This document shows, one piece after another, positions 36,420 to 44,201 of a DNA stretch of 64,000 bases; positions within the stretch are counted from its first letter, which is position 1, and the number at the start of each line of letters is the position of its first letter. Origin of the DNA: Hymenobacter duratus (GTDB lineage: Bacteria; Bacteroidota; Bacteroidia; Cytophagales; Hymenobacteraceae); NCBI RefSeq assembly GCF_014698995.1, contig NZ_JACWZZ010000004.1, forward strand, positions 186,001 to 250,000, written 5' to 3'. The notes under the pieces were generated by a model. The model had not been told where the DNA came from. It saw only the letters and a list, made by a program, of their open reading frames with translations, and made no database searches. A program made the position numbers and the translations under genes.

Positions 36420-37058
36420 CTACTCCCGCCGCACCCCGCCGGAAATGGTGGTGTGGCGTTGCTTAAGCACGTCCACCACGTCTTCCATGGAAAGCCCGGA
36501 GGCCGTCAGCAATACCAACAAATGGTACAGCAGGTCGGCGGCTTCGCCTTTCAGGCCTTCTAGGTTGCCACCCACCGCGTCGATGACGGTTTCCACGGCC
36601 TCCTCTCCCACTTTCTGGGCGATTTTGGGCATACCCTTCCGGAACAGGGAGGCGGTGTACGACTTGGGGTCTTCGTCGGGGTGTTGGTGGCGGCGCTGCA
36701 CCAGGCGCTCCAGCTCCGCCACAAAGCTCACGGCCGGGGCTGGGTAGCGCGTCTGCTGGGGCTGCTCGAAGCAGCTGGTGGTACCCCGGTGGCAGGTGGG
36801 GCCGTCGGGGCGGGCCAGGATGAGCAGGGCATCCTGGTCGCAATCCTCGTGCTCACTCACCACGGTGAGGTAGTTCCCGGACGTTTCGCCCTTGGTCCAG
36901 AGGCGCTGCTTGGAGCGGGAGAAGAACGTCACGCGGCCCGTCTGGCGGGTTACGCGCTGCGCTTCCTCGTTCTGGTAGCCCAGCATCAGCACCTGCCCCG
37001 TGTGGGCATCCTGCACAATCACCGGAATCAGCCCATCGGGCATTTTGGCAAAATCCAT
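36420..37058 (-). CDS. hisIE: Bifunctional phosphoribosyl-AMP cyclohydrolase / phosphoribosyl-ATP pyrophosphatase
   Basis: The protein has 212 residues. The N-terminal HisI half carries VIVQDAHTGQVLMLGYQNEEA and the zinc Cys residues in EDCDQDALLILARPDGPTCH. The C-terminal HisE half has SYTASLFRKGMPKIAQKVGEEAVETVIDA, the MazG-like metal site. It carries out steps two and three of histidine synthesis. It is the last gene of the minus-strand his operon. Confidence 0.96.
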   Translation of the reverse strand: MDFAKMPDGLIPVIVQDAHTGQVLMLGYQNEEAQRVTRQTGRVTFFSRSKQRLWTKGETSGNYLTVVSEHEDCDQDALLILARPDGPTCHRGTTSCFEQPQQTRYPAPAVSFVAELERLVQRRHQHPDEDPKSYTASLFRKGMPKIAQKVGEEAVETVIDAVGGNLEGLKGEAADLLYHLLVLLTASGLSMEDVVDVLKQRHTTISGGVRRE

Positions 37059-37067
37059 TGGATCTAG

Positions 37068-37150
37068 TTGTTAGTTGGTAGTTGGCAGTTGTTAGTACAG
37101 GCGCGAGCAGTCAATAAACTGACAACGGACAACTACCAACTGACAACTAA
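37068..37150 (-). repeat. Intergenic repeat family A, copy 2
   Basis: TTGTTAGTTGGTAGTTGGC words are followed by complementary CTGACAACGGACAACTACC, filling the hisF-hisIE gap. It is closely similar to 17136-17215, some 20 kb away in unrelated DNA. Confidence 0.7.
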
Positions 37151-37152
37151 AA

Positions 37153-37911
37153 TTACAGCCGCACGGCAATGCCGTCCTGGCGCAGGTGTTCTTTTAGCTC
37201 GCGGATACCGATTTCGCCGAAGTGGAAGATGCTGGCGGCGAGGCCGGCGTCGGCGTGGGCCTGCTGGAACACGTTCGTGAAATCCTGCTTGGAACCCGCA
37301 CCACCCGAGGCTACAACCGGAATGGTTACGGCCCGGCTCACGGCCCCGGTGATGTCCAGCGCGAAGCCGTCCTTGGTGCCGTCGTTGCTCATGGAGGTTA
37401 GCAGGATTTCGCCCGCGCCCCGGTCGGCAGCTTCCCGGCACCACTGCACCGCGTCACGGCCGGTGTTGTGGGTGCCGGCCCGGGTGTAGATCTGCCAGCC
37501 GTCGGCGTCGTGGTAGCGGGCATCGGCGGCCACCACAATGCACTGGGAGCCGAAGCGGGCCGCCAGCTCGTCAATCAGTTCGGGGCGAGCCAAAGCGGCC
37601 GAGTTGATGCTCACTTTATCAGCCCCATTCATGAGCAGGGCCTCCACATCGGATACAGTGCCGATGCCGCCGCCCACGGTGAACGGGATATCCAGCTCCC
37701 GGGCCACGTCGCGCACCAGGGTCACCAGCGTGGCGCGCTTCTGGTTGGTGGCGGTGATATCGAGGAACACCAGCTCGTCGGCGCCCTCGCGGGCGTAGCG
37801 GGCGGCCAGGGCCACCGGGTCGCCGGCGTCGCGCAGGCCCTCGAAGCGCACCCCTTTCACGGTGCGCCCGTCCTTCACGTCGAGGCAGGGTATGATTCGT
37901 TTGGTTAGCAT
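37153..37911 (-). CDS. hisF: Imidazole glycerol phosphate synthase, cyclase subunit
   Basis: The protein has 252 residues, a complete TIM barrel. The first catalytic Asp is present in [15 protein letters not shown]. At the place of the second catalytic Asp (TSIDRDGT in well-studied HisF) this protein reads TSMSNDGT, with Ser instead of Asp. Other phosphate-binding loops ([16 protein letters not shown]) are normal. With HisH it makes IGP and AICAR. The gene lies between the small acidic gene and hisIE. Confidence 0.95.
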   Translation of the reverse strand: MLTKRIIPCLDVKDGRTVKGVRFEGLRDAGDPVALAARYAREGADELVFLDITATNQKRATLVTLVRDVARELDIPFTVGGGIGTVSDVEALLMNGADKVSINSAALARPELIDELAARFGSQCIVVAADARYHDADGWQIYTRAGTHNTGRDAVQWCREAADRGAGEILLTSMSNDGTKDGFALDITGAVSRAVTIPVVASGGAGSKQDFTNVFQQAHADAGLAASIFHFGEIGIRELKEHLRQDGIAVRL

Positions 37912-37926
37912 GCTTGGTTGACTAGA

Positions 37927-38343
37927 TTAATCTTCTGTCTGATTTGAGTTGGGCCAGTTAAGAACTGACTTTTCACGTGGGTCCCAACCACTGAGTAGAG
38001 ACCCTAGCCTATTTAGCTCTGCTGGATTAGTCAGCATATAGAATCTGCAGTCACAGCTATAAGGTGCTTCTAAGTGATTCTTGATATCTACTAGAATGGC
38101 TGATGCACCATTTGGCTGGTAGCAGAAGACTTCCAGCAGCATGTAGTATGCCCATTTAGGGGAGTTTTCTCCTATTTGTAGCCTGACAGTGCTTTTGCCA
38201 GTCAACGGAAAATTCTTGAGTTGCTCTCCAAAGTCTCTGAACTGGTCATCGTATCCATAGAAGTCGAGGGCAGCCGCTGCATCACCATTGGACATGGCAA
38301 TTTCATAATGCAAAAAGCCGTCACCATCATCCAGACTTAGCAC
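37927..38343 (-). CDS. Small acidic protein of unknown function within the his operon
   Basis: The frame is good from about residue NTFIEQLLKVNVL onward, but the only ordinary start is a GTG at 38343, which would cut those residues; no ATG lies between hisA and them. The chosen form has 138 residues (LSLDDGDGFLHYEIAMSNGDAAAALDFYGYDDQF). Length, acidity and the ending resemble immunity-type proteins of polymorphic toxin systems, though no family is assigned. It lies between hisA and hisF with no histidine role known. It may have lost its original start on insertion. Confidence 0.5.
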   Translation of the reverse strand: MLSLDDGDGFLHYEIAMSNGDAAAALDFYGYDDQFRDFGEQLKNFPLTGKSTVRLQIGENSPKWAYYMLLEVFCYQPNGASAILVDIKNHLEAPYSCDCRFYMLTNPAELNRLGSLLSGWDPREKSVLNWPNSNQTED

Positions 38344-38380
38344 ATTTACCTTAAGAAGCTGCTCTATAAAAGTATTACTG

Positions 38381-39097
38381 TTACAACCAGGACTGCAGCT
38401 GGTCCAGCGTGATGGTGCCTTCGTAGATGGCTTTGCCGATGATGGCCCCGTGCATGCCCACAGCGGCCAGAGCCTCCACATCGGCAATGGTGGTGACGCC
38501 GCCGCTGGCAATGAGGCGGGCAGCGGGCAGCTGTTCGCGCAGCTCGGTGTAGGTACCCAGCGACGGGCCCTGGAGCTTGCCGTCCTTGCTCACGTCGGTG
38601 CAGATGAAGGTGCTGGCTCCGCTGGCCAGGTAGCCCTCCACAAACTCGCGCAAAGTCCGCTCGCTCTGCTCGGCCCAGGCGTTGATGGAAATGTGGTTGT
38701 CGCGGTAGTCCGCCCCGATGATGATTTGGTCGGCCCCGAAGGCATGTAGCCAGCCGTTCACGGTTTCCGGCTCACGCACGGCAATACTGCCGGCGGTAAC
38801 CTGCCGGGCCCCGGCGTCGAAGGCCTGGCGCACGGCTTCCTCGCTCTGCAGCCCGCCCCCGAAGTCGATGTGCAGGCTGGTGTGGCGGGCAATGCGCTCC
38901 AGTACGGGCAGGTTCACGGGGCGCTTGGCGCGGGCTCCGTCGAGGTCCACCAGGTGCAGGCGCTTCACGCCGGCGGCCTCGAAGCGTTGGGCCACGGCCA
39001 GCGGGTCGGCGTCGTAGGTGGTCTGCTGGGCAAAGTCGCCCTCCGTCAGGCGCACGCACTGGCCGTTAATGAGGTCAATAGCGGGAATGATTTCCAT
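38381..39097 (-). CDS. hisA: ProFAR isomerase (5'-ProFAR to PRFAR)
   Basis: The protein has 238 residues, a standard HisA barrel. Catalytic Asp residues are in PAIDLINGQCVRLTEGDF and CTDVSKDGKLQGPS, and phosphate loops in DFGGGLQSEEA and ASGGVTTIADV. It performs the fourth step of the pathway. It lies downstream of hisH across a repeat-filled gap. Confidence 0.96.
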   Translation of the reverse strand: MEIIPAIDLINGQCVRLTEGDFAQQTTYDADPLAVAQRFEAAGVKRLHLVDLDGARAKRPVNLPVLERIARHTSLHIDFGGGLQSEEAVRQAFDAGARQVTAGSIAVREPETVNGWLHAFGADQIIIGADYRDNHISINAWAEQSERTLREFVEGYLASGASTFICTDVSKDGKLQGPSLGTYTELREQLPAARLIASGGVTTIADVEALAAVGMHGAIIGKAIYEGTITLDQLQSWL

Positions 39098-39127
39098 GTT
39101 GAATTTAGTGCTTGGTGCTGGTAACGG

Positions 39128-39250
39128 ATCAAAAGAACGTCATGCTGAGCGAAGCCGGAGGCGAAGTCGAAGCATCTCTACCGCCTCGTTGAATTACTAC
39201 TGCAACGAAGCGGTAGAGATGCTTCGACAAGCTCAGCATGACGTTCTTTT
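39128..39250. repeat. Long inverted repeat (family B) between hisH and hisA
   Basis: GAACGTCATGCTGAGC near 39136 is mirrored by GCTCAGCATGACGTTC near 39230, with internal GCATCTCTACCGC / GCGGTAGAGATGC arms. The whole can fold into one long hairpin. One-arm relatives lie at 42905-42945 and 44140-44185. Confidence 0.8.
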
Positions 39251-39259
39251 ATCACCAGC

Positions 39260-39850
39260 TTACAGCTTGAGAAAGTTTTCTAGGATGCGGGTGCCGACGG
39301 GGCCGCTCTTTTCGGTGTGGAACTGCACAGCGTAGAAGTTCTCGTGCTGCACGGCGGCGCTGAACGGCGCGGGGTACGCGGCCTCGGCAATCGTATACTC
39401 GCCTACTGGGGCGTAGTAGCTGTGCACGAAGTACACGTAGTCCTCGGCGCTGAGACCCTCGAACAGAGGACTGCGCAATGCCTGCAGATTGTTCCAGCCC
39501 ATGTGCGGCACTTTATACTCCGCGGTGGCCGGGAACCGCACCACGTCGAACGGGAGAATTCCGAGCAGCTCGGTACCGCCGCCTTCCTGGGTGTGGCGGC
39601 CCAGCAGCTGCATGCCCAGGCAGATGCCCAGGAACGGCTGCGTGAGCGTGGGCAGCAGCTCATGCAGGCCTTGGGCCCGCAACTCCCGCATGGCGGAGGC
39701 AGCCTCGCCCTCGCCCGGGAACAGCACCTTATCGGCGCGGCGAATCACGTCGTGGTCGGCCGTGAGCGTGGCCTGCACGCCCAGCCGTTCCAGCGCAAAC
39801 AGCACCGACTGCACGTTGCCGCCTTTGTAATCAATGATGGCTATTTCCAT
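39260..39850 (-). CDS. hisH: Imidazole glycerol phosphate synthase, glutamine amidotransferase subunit
   Basis: The protein has 196 residues. It is a class I glutaminase with the nucleophile in FLGICLGMQLLG and the His-Glu pair in AVQFHTEKSGPVG. GGNVQSVLFALERLG is the typical N-terminus. It supplies ammonia to HisF. It is separated from hisB by about 220 bases of repeat-like DNA. Confidence 0.96.
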   Translation of the reverse strand: MEIAIIDYKGGNVQSVLFALERLGVQATLTADHDVIRRADKVLFPGEGEAASAMRELRAQGLHELLPTLTQPFLGICLGMQLLGRHTQEGGGTELLGILPFDVVRFPATAEYKVPHMGWNNLQALRSPLFEGLSAEDYVYFVHSYYAPVGEYTIAEAAYPAPFSAAVQHENFYAVQFHTEKSGPVGTRILENFLKL

Positions 39851-39872
39851 TTGAGAATATCAGAAGTCGACT

Positions 39873-40074
39873 GGTGTTTATTCTTATGTTTAAACAAATG
39901 TATAAAGCCATTTAAGCTTACCAGTTGTCATCCTGAGCAGAGCGGAGGACCTTACCACGTATGAGCGGTTAGTTCCGATGTTATAAGGTTCTTCGCTCCA
40001 TCTAGAATGAAAGCTATGCACACAACGCACACCCGGACAACTGTTTATTCATTTGTTTAAACAAATGAATAAAC
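39873..40074. repeat. 200-base segment bounded by GTTTAAAC-centred palindromes
   Basis: A perfect 32-bp palindrome (GTTTATTCATTTGTTT at 40043-40058 plus its complement at 40059-40074) ends inside the hisB stop codon. An imperfect relative with the same TTTAAACAAATG core lies at about 39876-39906. Between them is a GTCATCCTGAGC word of the type used in family B. It looks like a small non-coding mobile or repeat unit between hisB and hisH. Confidence 0.6.
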
Positions 40075-41186
40075 TACAAAATACCTTTCGTACTGGGGAT
40101 TTCCATGCGGCCGGCGTCGCGCACCAGGGCCATTTTGATAGACTTGGCTACGGCCTTGAAGATGGCTTCGATCTTGTGGTGCTCGTTCTGGCCCTCGGCT
40201 TTGATATTGAGGTTGCAGCGGGCGGCATCGGAGAAGCTCTTGAAGAAATGGTAAAACATTTCGCAGGGCATATCCCCTACTTTCTCGCGCTTGAACTCGG
40301 CATCCCACACAATCCAGGGACGGCCCGAGAAGTCGATGGCGGCCTGGGCCAGCACGTCGTCCATGGGCAGCAGGAAGCCGTAGCGGGCCAGGCCGCGCTT
40401 GTCGCCGAGGGCCTGGGTGAAAGCTTCGCCCAAGGCAATGGCCGTGTCCTCAATGGTGTGGTGCTCGTCGATGTGGAGGTCGCCCTGCACCGTGATTTTC
40501 ATATCCACGCCCGAGTGTTTGCTGAGCTGGTCGAGCATGTGGTCGAAGAATCCCAGGCCGGTATGCATCTCGGGGCGGCCGTTGCCGTCGAGGTTCAGCT
40601 CGATGCTGATTTTGGTTTCGTTGGTGTCGCGTTGTACCACGGCGGTGCGGGCGGGCAGCCGCAGAAACTGGTATATTTTTTCCCAGCTCATCGTGGTCAG
40701 CGCGGCGCGGTCGTCGCCCTCCCCTTCCGGCTTCAGCAGGATAGACTGGCAGCCCAGGTTCTGGGCCAGCTCCACGTCGGTCAGCCGGTCGCCGATGACG
40801 AAGGAGTTTTTGAGGTCGTAGCCGCTGGCTTCGCCCAGATACTGGGTGAGCATGCCGGTACCGGGCTTGCGGGTGGGCAGGTTCTCGTGGGGGAAGCTAC
40901 GGTCGATGTGCTCGCGCACGAACTCCACTCCTTCCGAGCGCAGCACGTCGAGCATCATATTGTGCGCCGGCCAGAAGGTTTCCTCCGGGTAGCTCTCGGT
41001 GCCGAGGCCGTCCTGGTTGCTCACCAGCACCAGCTCGTAATCCAGCTCGCGGGCAATGCGGGCCAGGCCGGTGATGGCACAGGGCACAAACTGAAATTTT
41101 TCCCGCGTCAGCGCGTCCACCTGGAAGTCCGTCGGCGGCTCGATGAGGATGGTCCCGTCGCGGTCAATGAAGAGTACTTTTTTCAT
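40074..41186 (-). CDS. hisB: Bifunctional histidinol-phosphatase / imidazoleglycerol-phosphate dehydratase
   Basis: Start at ATG 41186 ([18 protein letters not shown]), 370 residues. The HAD phosphatase half has the nucleophile motif FIDRDGTI, zinc-loop-type Cys/His residues in the middle and [16 protein letters not shown]. The dehydratase half has metal-binding [14 protein letters not shown] and the C-terminal [15 protein letters not shown]. It carries out steps six and eight. The upstream neighbour is the Thg1-family gene. Confidence 0.96.
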   Translation of the reverse strand: MKKVLFIDRDGTILIEPPTDFQVDALTREKFQFVPCAITGLARIARELDYELVLVSNQDGLGTESYPEETFWPAHNMMLDVLRSEGVEFVREHIDRSFPHENLPTRKPGTGMLTQYLGEASGYDLKNSFVIGDRLTDVELAQNLGCQSILLKPEGEGDDRAALTTMSWEKIYQFLRLPARTAVVQRDTNETKISIELNLDGNGRPEMHTGLGFFDHMLDQLSKHSGVDMKITVQGDLHIDEHHTIEDTAIALGEAFTQALGDKRGLARYGFLLPMDDVLAQAAIDFSGRPWIVWDAEFKREKVGDMPCEMFYHFFKSFSDAARCNLNIKAEGQNEHHKIEAIFKAVAKSIKMALVRDAGRMEIPSTKGIL

Positions 41187-41256
41187 GAAGAGTAAACATG
41201 CCGGTGAGCCACTGTAGCTCCACGGCTTGAGAAACAAAAAAGAGAAACCCCGGCCT

Positions 41257-42021
41257 TTAGTCAGCCGCGGGTAACAGGTTCCGAATGAAGCCTGCGTAGG
41301 AGTCGCCAAGCGGCAATTCCAGATTTACAGCGAGTCGGCGGCGGAGAGTATGCACGGGTTCCTGGGTGTAGGGGTTGAATCCGTCCTTCAGGTAATCTTC
41401 CCAATAAATTCCCAGACCCCGCTTTTGCCAGCTCGGCAACTCATTATAGTTAATACCGTGCGCGAACAGCAAATCGTGCTTGGTAGCGGTGCGCTGGCCT
41501 TTCACCTGCGCCGTTGCTTCTGCCACGGTGCGGCCCTGTTTGCGCAGCAACCAGTAGCAATGGGCATTCAGGGAGTTACGGCCAGCATCTTCCTGCCGCC
41601 ACCGGAAGTAATCCACCACGTTTTCCCGACGCGGCAACTGGGAAATTCGGCAGTCAAATACCCCTATGTCGCCCAGCAACAGCGAGAATTTGGCGGACGC
41701 CTCCCCCGCCAGTACCGACGTGTACTTGCGCAGCTTACGGCCGAAAGAGTCCTCCGAAGGATGCAGCAGCAGAGAAATTTCGTCGCTTTGCGTATAGCCG
41801 TACACGATTCGGAAACCACATTCCAGCAAGTGCCGGGTGGTTTCAGCCATGTAGTCGCGCATCCGCACATCGAACGGAGCTTCAAACGGATGTACTTCCT
41901 TGGTCAGGCGGGTGAAGCCGCGCCCATCCAGACGGGCCACCAGGTAGAGGCCGGGCAGCGCGCAATGGTCGTGAGCTGTTTCGAATACCCGTAGTCGCGC
42001 GTCGAGGTCGTTAAATTTCAT
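41257..42021 (-). CDS. Thg1-family 3'-5' nucleotidyltransferase (tRNA-His guanylyltransferase-like)
   Basis: Start at ATG 42021 ([14 protein letters not shown]), 254 residues. Thg1 signatures are strong: [14 protein letters not shown] (metal Asp at 32), [14 protein letters not shown] (Asp 80, Glu 81), FDCRISQLP, and [17 protein letters not shown]. Family members add nucleotides in the 3'-5' direction, either G-1 to tRNA-His or, in bacterial Thg1-like proteins, to repair 5'-truncated tRNAs. Bacterial tRNA-His normally has an encoded G-1, so repair is more likely. Its start overlaps the kinase stop by 11 bases (ATGAAATTTAA), so the two are coupled. It lies inside the his operon. Confidence 0.92.
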   Translation of the reverse strand: MKFNDLDARLRVFETAHDHCALPGLYLVARLDGRGFTRLTKEVHPFEAPFDVRMRDYMAETTRHLLECGFRIVYGYTQSDEISLLLHPSEDSFGRKLRKYTSVLAGEASAKFSLLLGDIGVFDCRISQLPRRENVVDYFRWRQEDAGRNSLNAHCYWLLRKQGRTVAEATAQVKGQRTATKHDLLFAHGINYNELPSWQKRGLGIYWEDYLKDGFNPYTQEPVHTLRRRLAVNLELPLGDSYAGFIRNLLPAAD

Positions 42022-42460
42022 CTTGCCAACTGGTAACGTCAAACGCTTGGTTATCGAGCACCCGCACAAAGTATAGTTGGTCAAACCCCTCAGCGCGGGA
42101 CGGCAGTTCCAGCCGATTGCGGGTGGCCCGAATACCCTTGTCGGGTATTTGTCGCTCCGGCGGACGCTGCTGGTTGCGCACCAGCGCTTCCCCCGCCACC
42201 GACTGAAAGAAGTAGCCGACCACCTCGAATCCCGCGGCCCGGGCCGCCGTTAGGTACACGGCCCGCTCGGCCTGCGTGGGGTTCGTGTTATCTATTACGC
42301 AACGCTGCTGGGTTTCCAGGCACAACTCCAGCAACCGCCGTTCCCGGTGGCGCGTGCGCAGCAGGTCCATGCTGATGCGCACGTGCGTATGGAAAAACCG
42401 CTGTTGGTAAAACGTCGATTTTCCGGTGGCCTGGATTCCGCAGAACAGCACGAGCTGCAT
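42011..42460 (-). CDS. P-loop kinase, polynucleotide-kinase-like, partner of Thg1
   Basis: The protein has 149 residues. The Walker A is GIQATGKSTF at 8-17, then RISMDLLRTR (general-base Asp region) and VIDNTNPTQAER, the lid-side motif seen in T4 Pnkp-type kinases (AAA_33). It probably phosphorylates 5' ends of RNA or a small nucleotide. Coupling with the Thg1 gene suggests preparation of RNA 5' ends before 3'-5' addition. The substrate is inferred. Confidence 0.82.
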   Translation of the reverse strand: MQLVLFCGIQATGKSTFYQQRFFHTHVRISMDLLRTRHRERRLLELCLETQQRCVIDNTNPTQAERAVYLTAARAAGFEVVGYFFQSVAGEALVRNQQRPPERQIPDKGIRATRNRLELPSRAEGFDQLYFVRVLDNQAFDVTSWQDEI

Positions 42461-42471
42461 GATAGGAGTTG

Positions 42472-42882
42472 TTATAAAGGAAGTGTTGGAATCAGGCTGA
42501 CGACTTCTGCAGCTTGGGCTACAAGGAAAGCATTCAGCCCGACCGCCGAATCGAGCGTGCAGGTAAGGTCGGCGTCCTGCTCATCAAATTTCAAACTGAA
42601 GATGACGTTTTGATGACCGAATCCATCAAAGTCGATTTCCTTGATGCCCGTAAACCGAAGCTCGATTTCGCAGTGCCTGGCCTGCAGAAAGTATCCCCGC
42701 TCATCGGTTGCCTTTGTCGTTTCAAAGGCAGCAATCAGAAACGTAACCTTCGGATAGTATCCTGGATTGGCTTCAAAGGTCACCTTTACAACTTCCGCAT
42801 CATGAAAGCCAGGCCAGTAACCGAAATGCTGCACAACTACTTCGGAGTTGACTATTCGGTGAATCGCAGGGTTATCAATCAT
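42472..42882 (-). CDS. Imm50-like immunity protein
   Basis: The protein has 136 residues. QHFGYWPGFHDAEVVKVTFE matches the WPxFHDAEV signature I recall for the Imm50 family, and the remainder alternates strands (EIELRFTGIKEIDFDGFGHQNVIFSLKF). Imm50 proteins are predicted to neutralise polymorphic toxins. No toxin gene is adjacent. The gene lies between hisC and the kinase gene, 11 bases before the latter. Confidence 0.7.
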   Translation of the reverse strand: MIDNPAIHRIVNSEVVVQHFGYWPGFHDAEVVKVTFEANPGYYPKVTFLIAAFETTKATDERGYFLQARHCEIELRFTGIKEIDFDGFGHQNVIFSLKFDEQDADLTCTLDSAVGLNAFLVAQAAEVVSLIPTLPL

Positions 42883-42900
42883 AACTCAATCCAGATTCAA

Positions 42901-42945
42901 CAACGAAACGGTAGAGATGCTTCGGCAAGCTCAGCATGACGTTCC
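42901..42945 (-). repeat. Family B repeat, half copy
   Basis: CGGTAGAGATGCTTCGGCAAGCTC followed by AGCATGACGTTC is one arm of the long inverted repeat at 39128-39250, here without its partner arm. Confidence 0.7.
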
Positions 42946-42962
42946 CTACTCTTTATAGTATA

Positions 42963-44015
42963 CTACCCCGCAAACTCCCGAAGAGCCTGGAGCAGCAGCT
43001 CGTTCTCGGCGGGGGTGCCTACGGTGAGGCGGAGCGTACCGGCGCAGCCGGGCTGGGTGGTGCGGTTGCGCACGATGATGCCCCGGGCGACCAGAAAATC
43101 GTACACGGCCGTGGCGTCGGGGTGGAAACGGACCAGCAGGAAGTTGGCATCCGAAGGGAACACCTCCGCCACGATGGGCAGCGCGGGCAGGCGCTCAGCC
43201 AGCCAGGCGCGGCCTACCAGCAACTGCTGGCGTAATGCTTCGAACCGGTCGGCGTCGCGCAGCGCCTGCAGGGCGAAACGCTGCGTGGCTTCCGACACGT
43301 TGTAGGGCGGCTTGATTTTGTTGAGGTAGCCGATGATTTCCGGCGAGGCGAAGGCCATGCCCAGGCGCAGACCGGCCAGACCCCAGGCCTTCGAGAAGGT
43401 TTGCAGCACCACCAGGTTGGGGAATTCGGCCAGGCGGGTAGTCCAGCTGGGGGCAGCGGCGAAATCGGCGTAAGCCTCATCTACCACTACCAGCCCGCGG
43501 AAACCGCGCAGAATTTCCTCGATGGCTTCGGCGTGGAGCAGGTTGCCGGTGGGGTTGTTAGGCGAGCAGAGCCACACGATTTTGGCATTCGAAGCCAGCA
43601 CGCCGGCCACGATTTCGGGCGAGAGCTGGAAGTCGGGCGTCAGCTGCAGGCGCTCCACGCGCACATCATTCAGGTTGGCGGCCACCTCGTACATGCCGTA
43701 GGTAGGCGGCAGGATCAGCAGGCTGTCGTGGCCGGGCACGCAGGTGAGGCGCACCAGCAGGTCGATGGCTTCATCGGAGCCGTTGCCGAGGAAAATCTGC
43801 TCGGGGCGCACGGCTTTGAGCTGGGCCAGCTCCTGCTTCACGGCGCGTTGCAGCGGGTCGGGGTAGCGGTTGAACTGGTCGGGGCCGGCGCTGCCGAGGC
43901 TGTTCTCGTTGGCGTCGAGCATGACCTGGGCCTCGCCCTGAAATTCGTCGCGGGCCGACGAGTAGGGCTTCATATCCCGCAGGTTGGGGCGTACGAGGCT
44001 ATCGAGGTTGAACAT
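42963..44015 (-). CDS. hisC: Histidinol-phosphate aminotransferase
   Basis: The protein has 350 residues. It is a class II-type PLP enzyme with the Schiff-base Lys in LQTFSKAWGLAGLRLG, WLCSPNNPTGN and VVVDEAYADF before it, and the C-terminal FLLVRFHPDA. It uses glutamate to convert imidazole acetol phosphate. It follows hisD across a repeat-rich gap. Confidence 0.96.
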   Translation of the reverse strand: MFNLDSLVRPNLRDMKPYSSARDEFQGEAQVMLDANENSLGSAGPDQFNRYPDPLQRAVKQELAQLKAVRPEQIFLGNGSDEAIDLLVRLTCVPGHDSLLILPPTYGMYEVAANLNDVRVERLQLTPDFQLSPEIVAGVLASNAKIVWLCSPNNPTGNLLHAEAIEEILRGFRGLVVVDEAYADFAAAPSWTTRLAEFPNLVVLQTFSKAWGLAGLRLGMAFASPEIIGYLNKIKPPYNVSEATQRFALQALRDADRFEALRQQLLVGRAWLAERLPALPIVAEVFPSDANFLLVRFHPDATAVYDFLVARGIIVRNRTTQPGCAGTLRLTVGTPAENELLLQALREFAG

Positions 44016-44027
44016 GAATCACAGATT

Positions 44028-44185
44028 TAAACGGATTATTCGGATTTCACGGATTTTGTAGAGCGTCAGGCGGCAGTTCGGTTCAGTAGCCCAGGGTTGA
44101 AACCCTGGGCTATGGAGCGGTTGTCGTTTTGGCGTCGGCAAGCGAGATGCTTCAACAAGCGGACGCTAGATCAAGCATGACGTTC
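44028..44185. repeat. Composite repeats between hisD and hisC
   Basis: Three elements lie end to end: a CACAGATTTAAACGGAT / CGGATTTCACGGATT direct-repeat unit (44030-44058), a perfect 12-bp-arm palindrome TAGCCCAGGGTT/AACCCTGGGCTA (44087-44112), and a degraded family B arm (44140-44185). Confidence 0.65.
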
Positions 44186-44201
44186 TACTGTTATCCTATA
44201 C

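Noticed and set aside
37068-37150. CRISPR-like repetition of GTTGTTAGTTG words
   Set aside because: There is no regular repeat-spacer spacing; it is one imperfect hairpin. No CRISPR array or cas gene is seen in the window.
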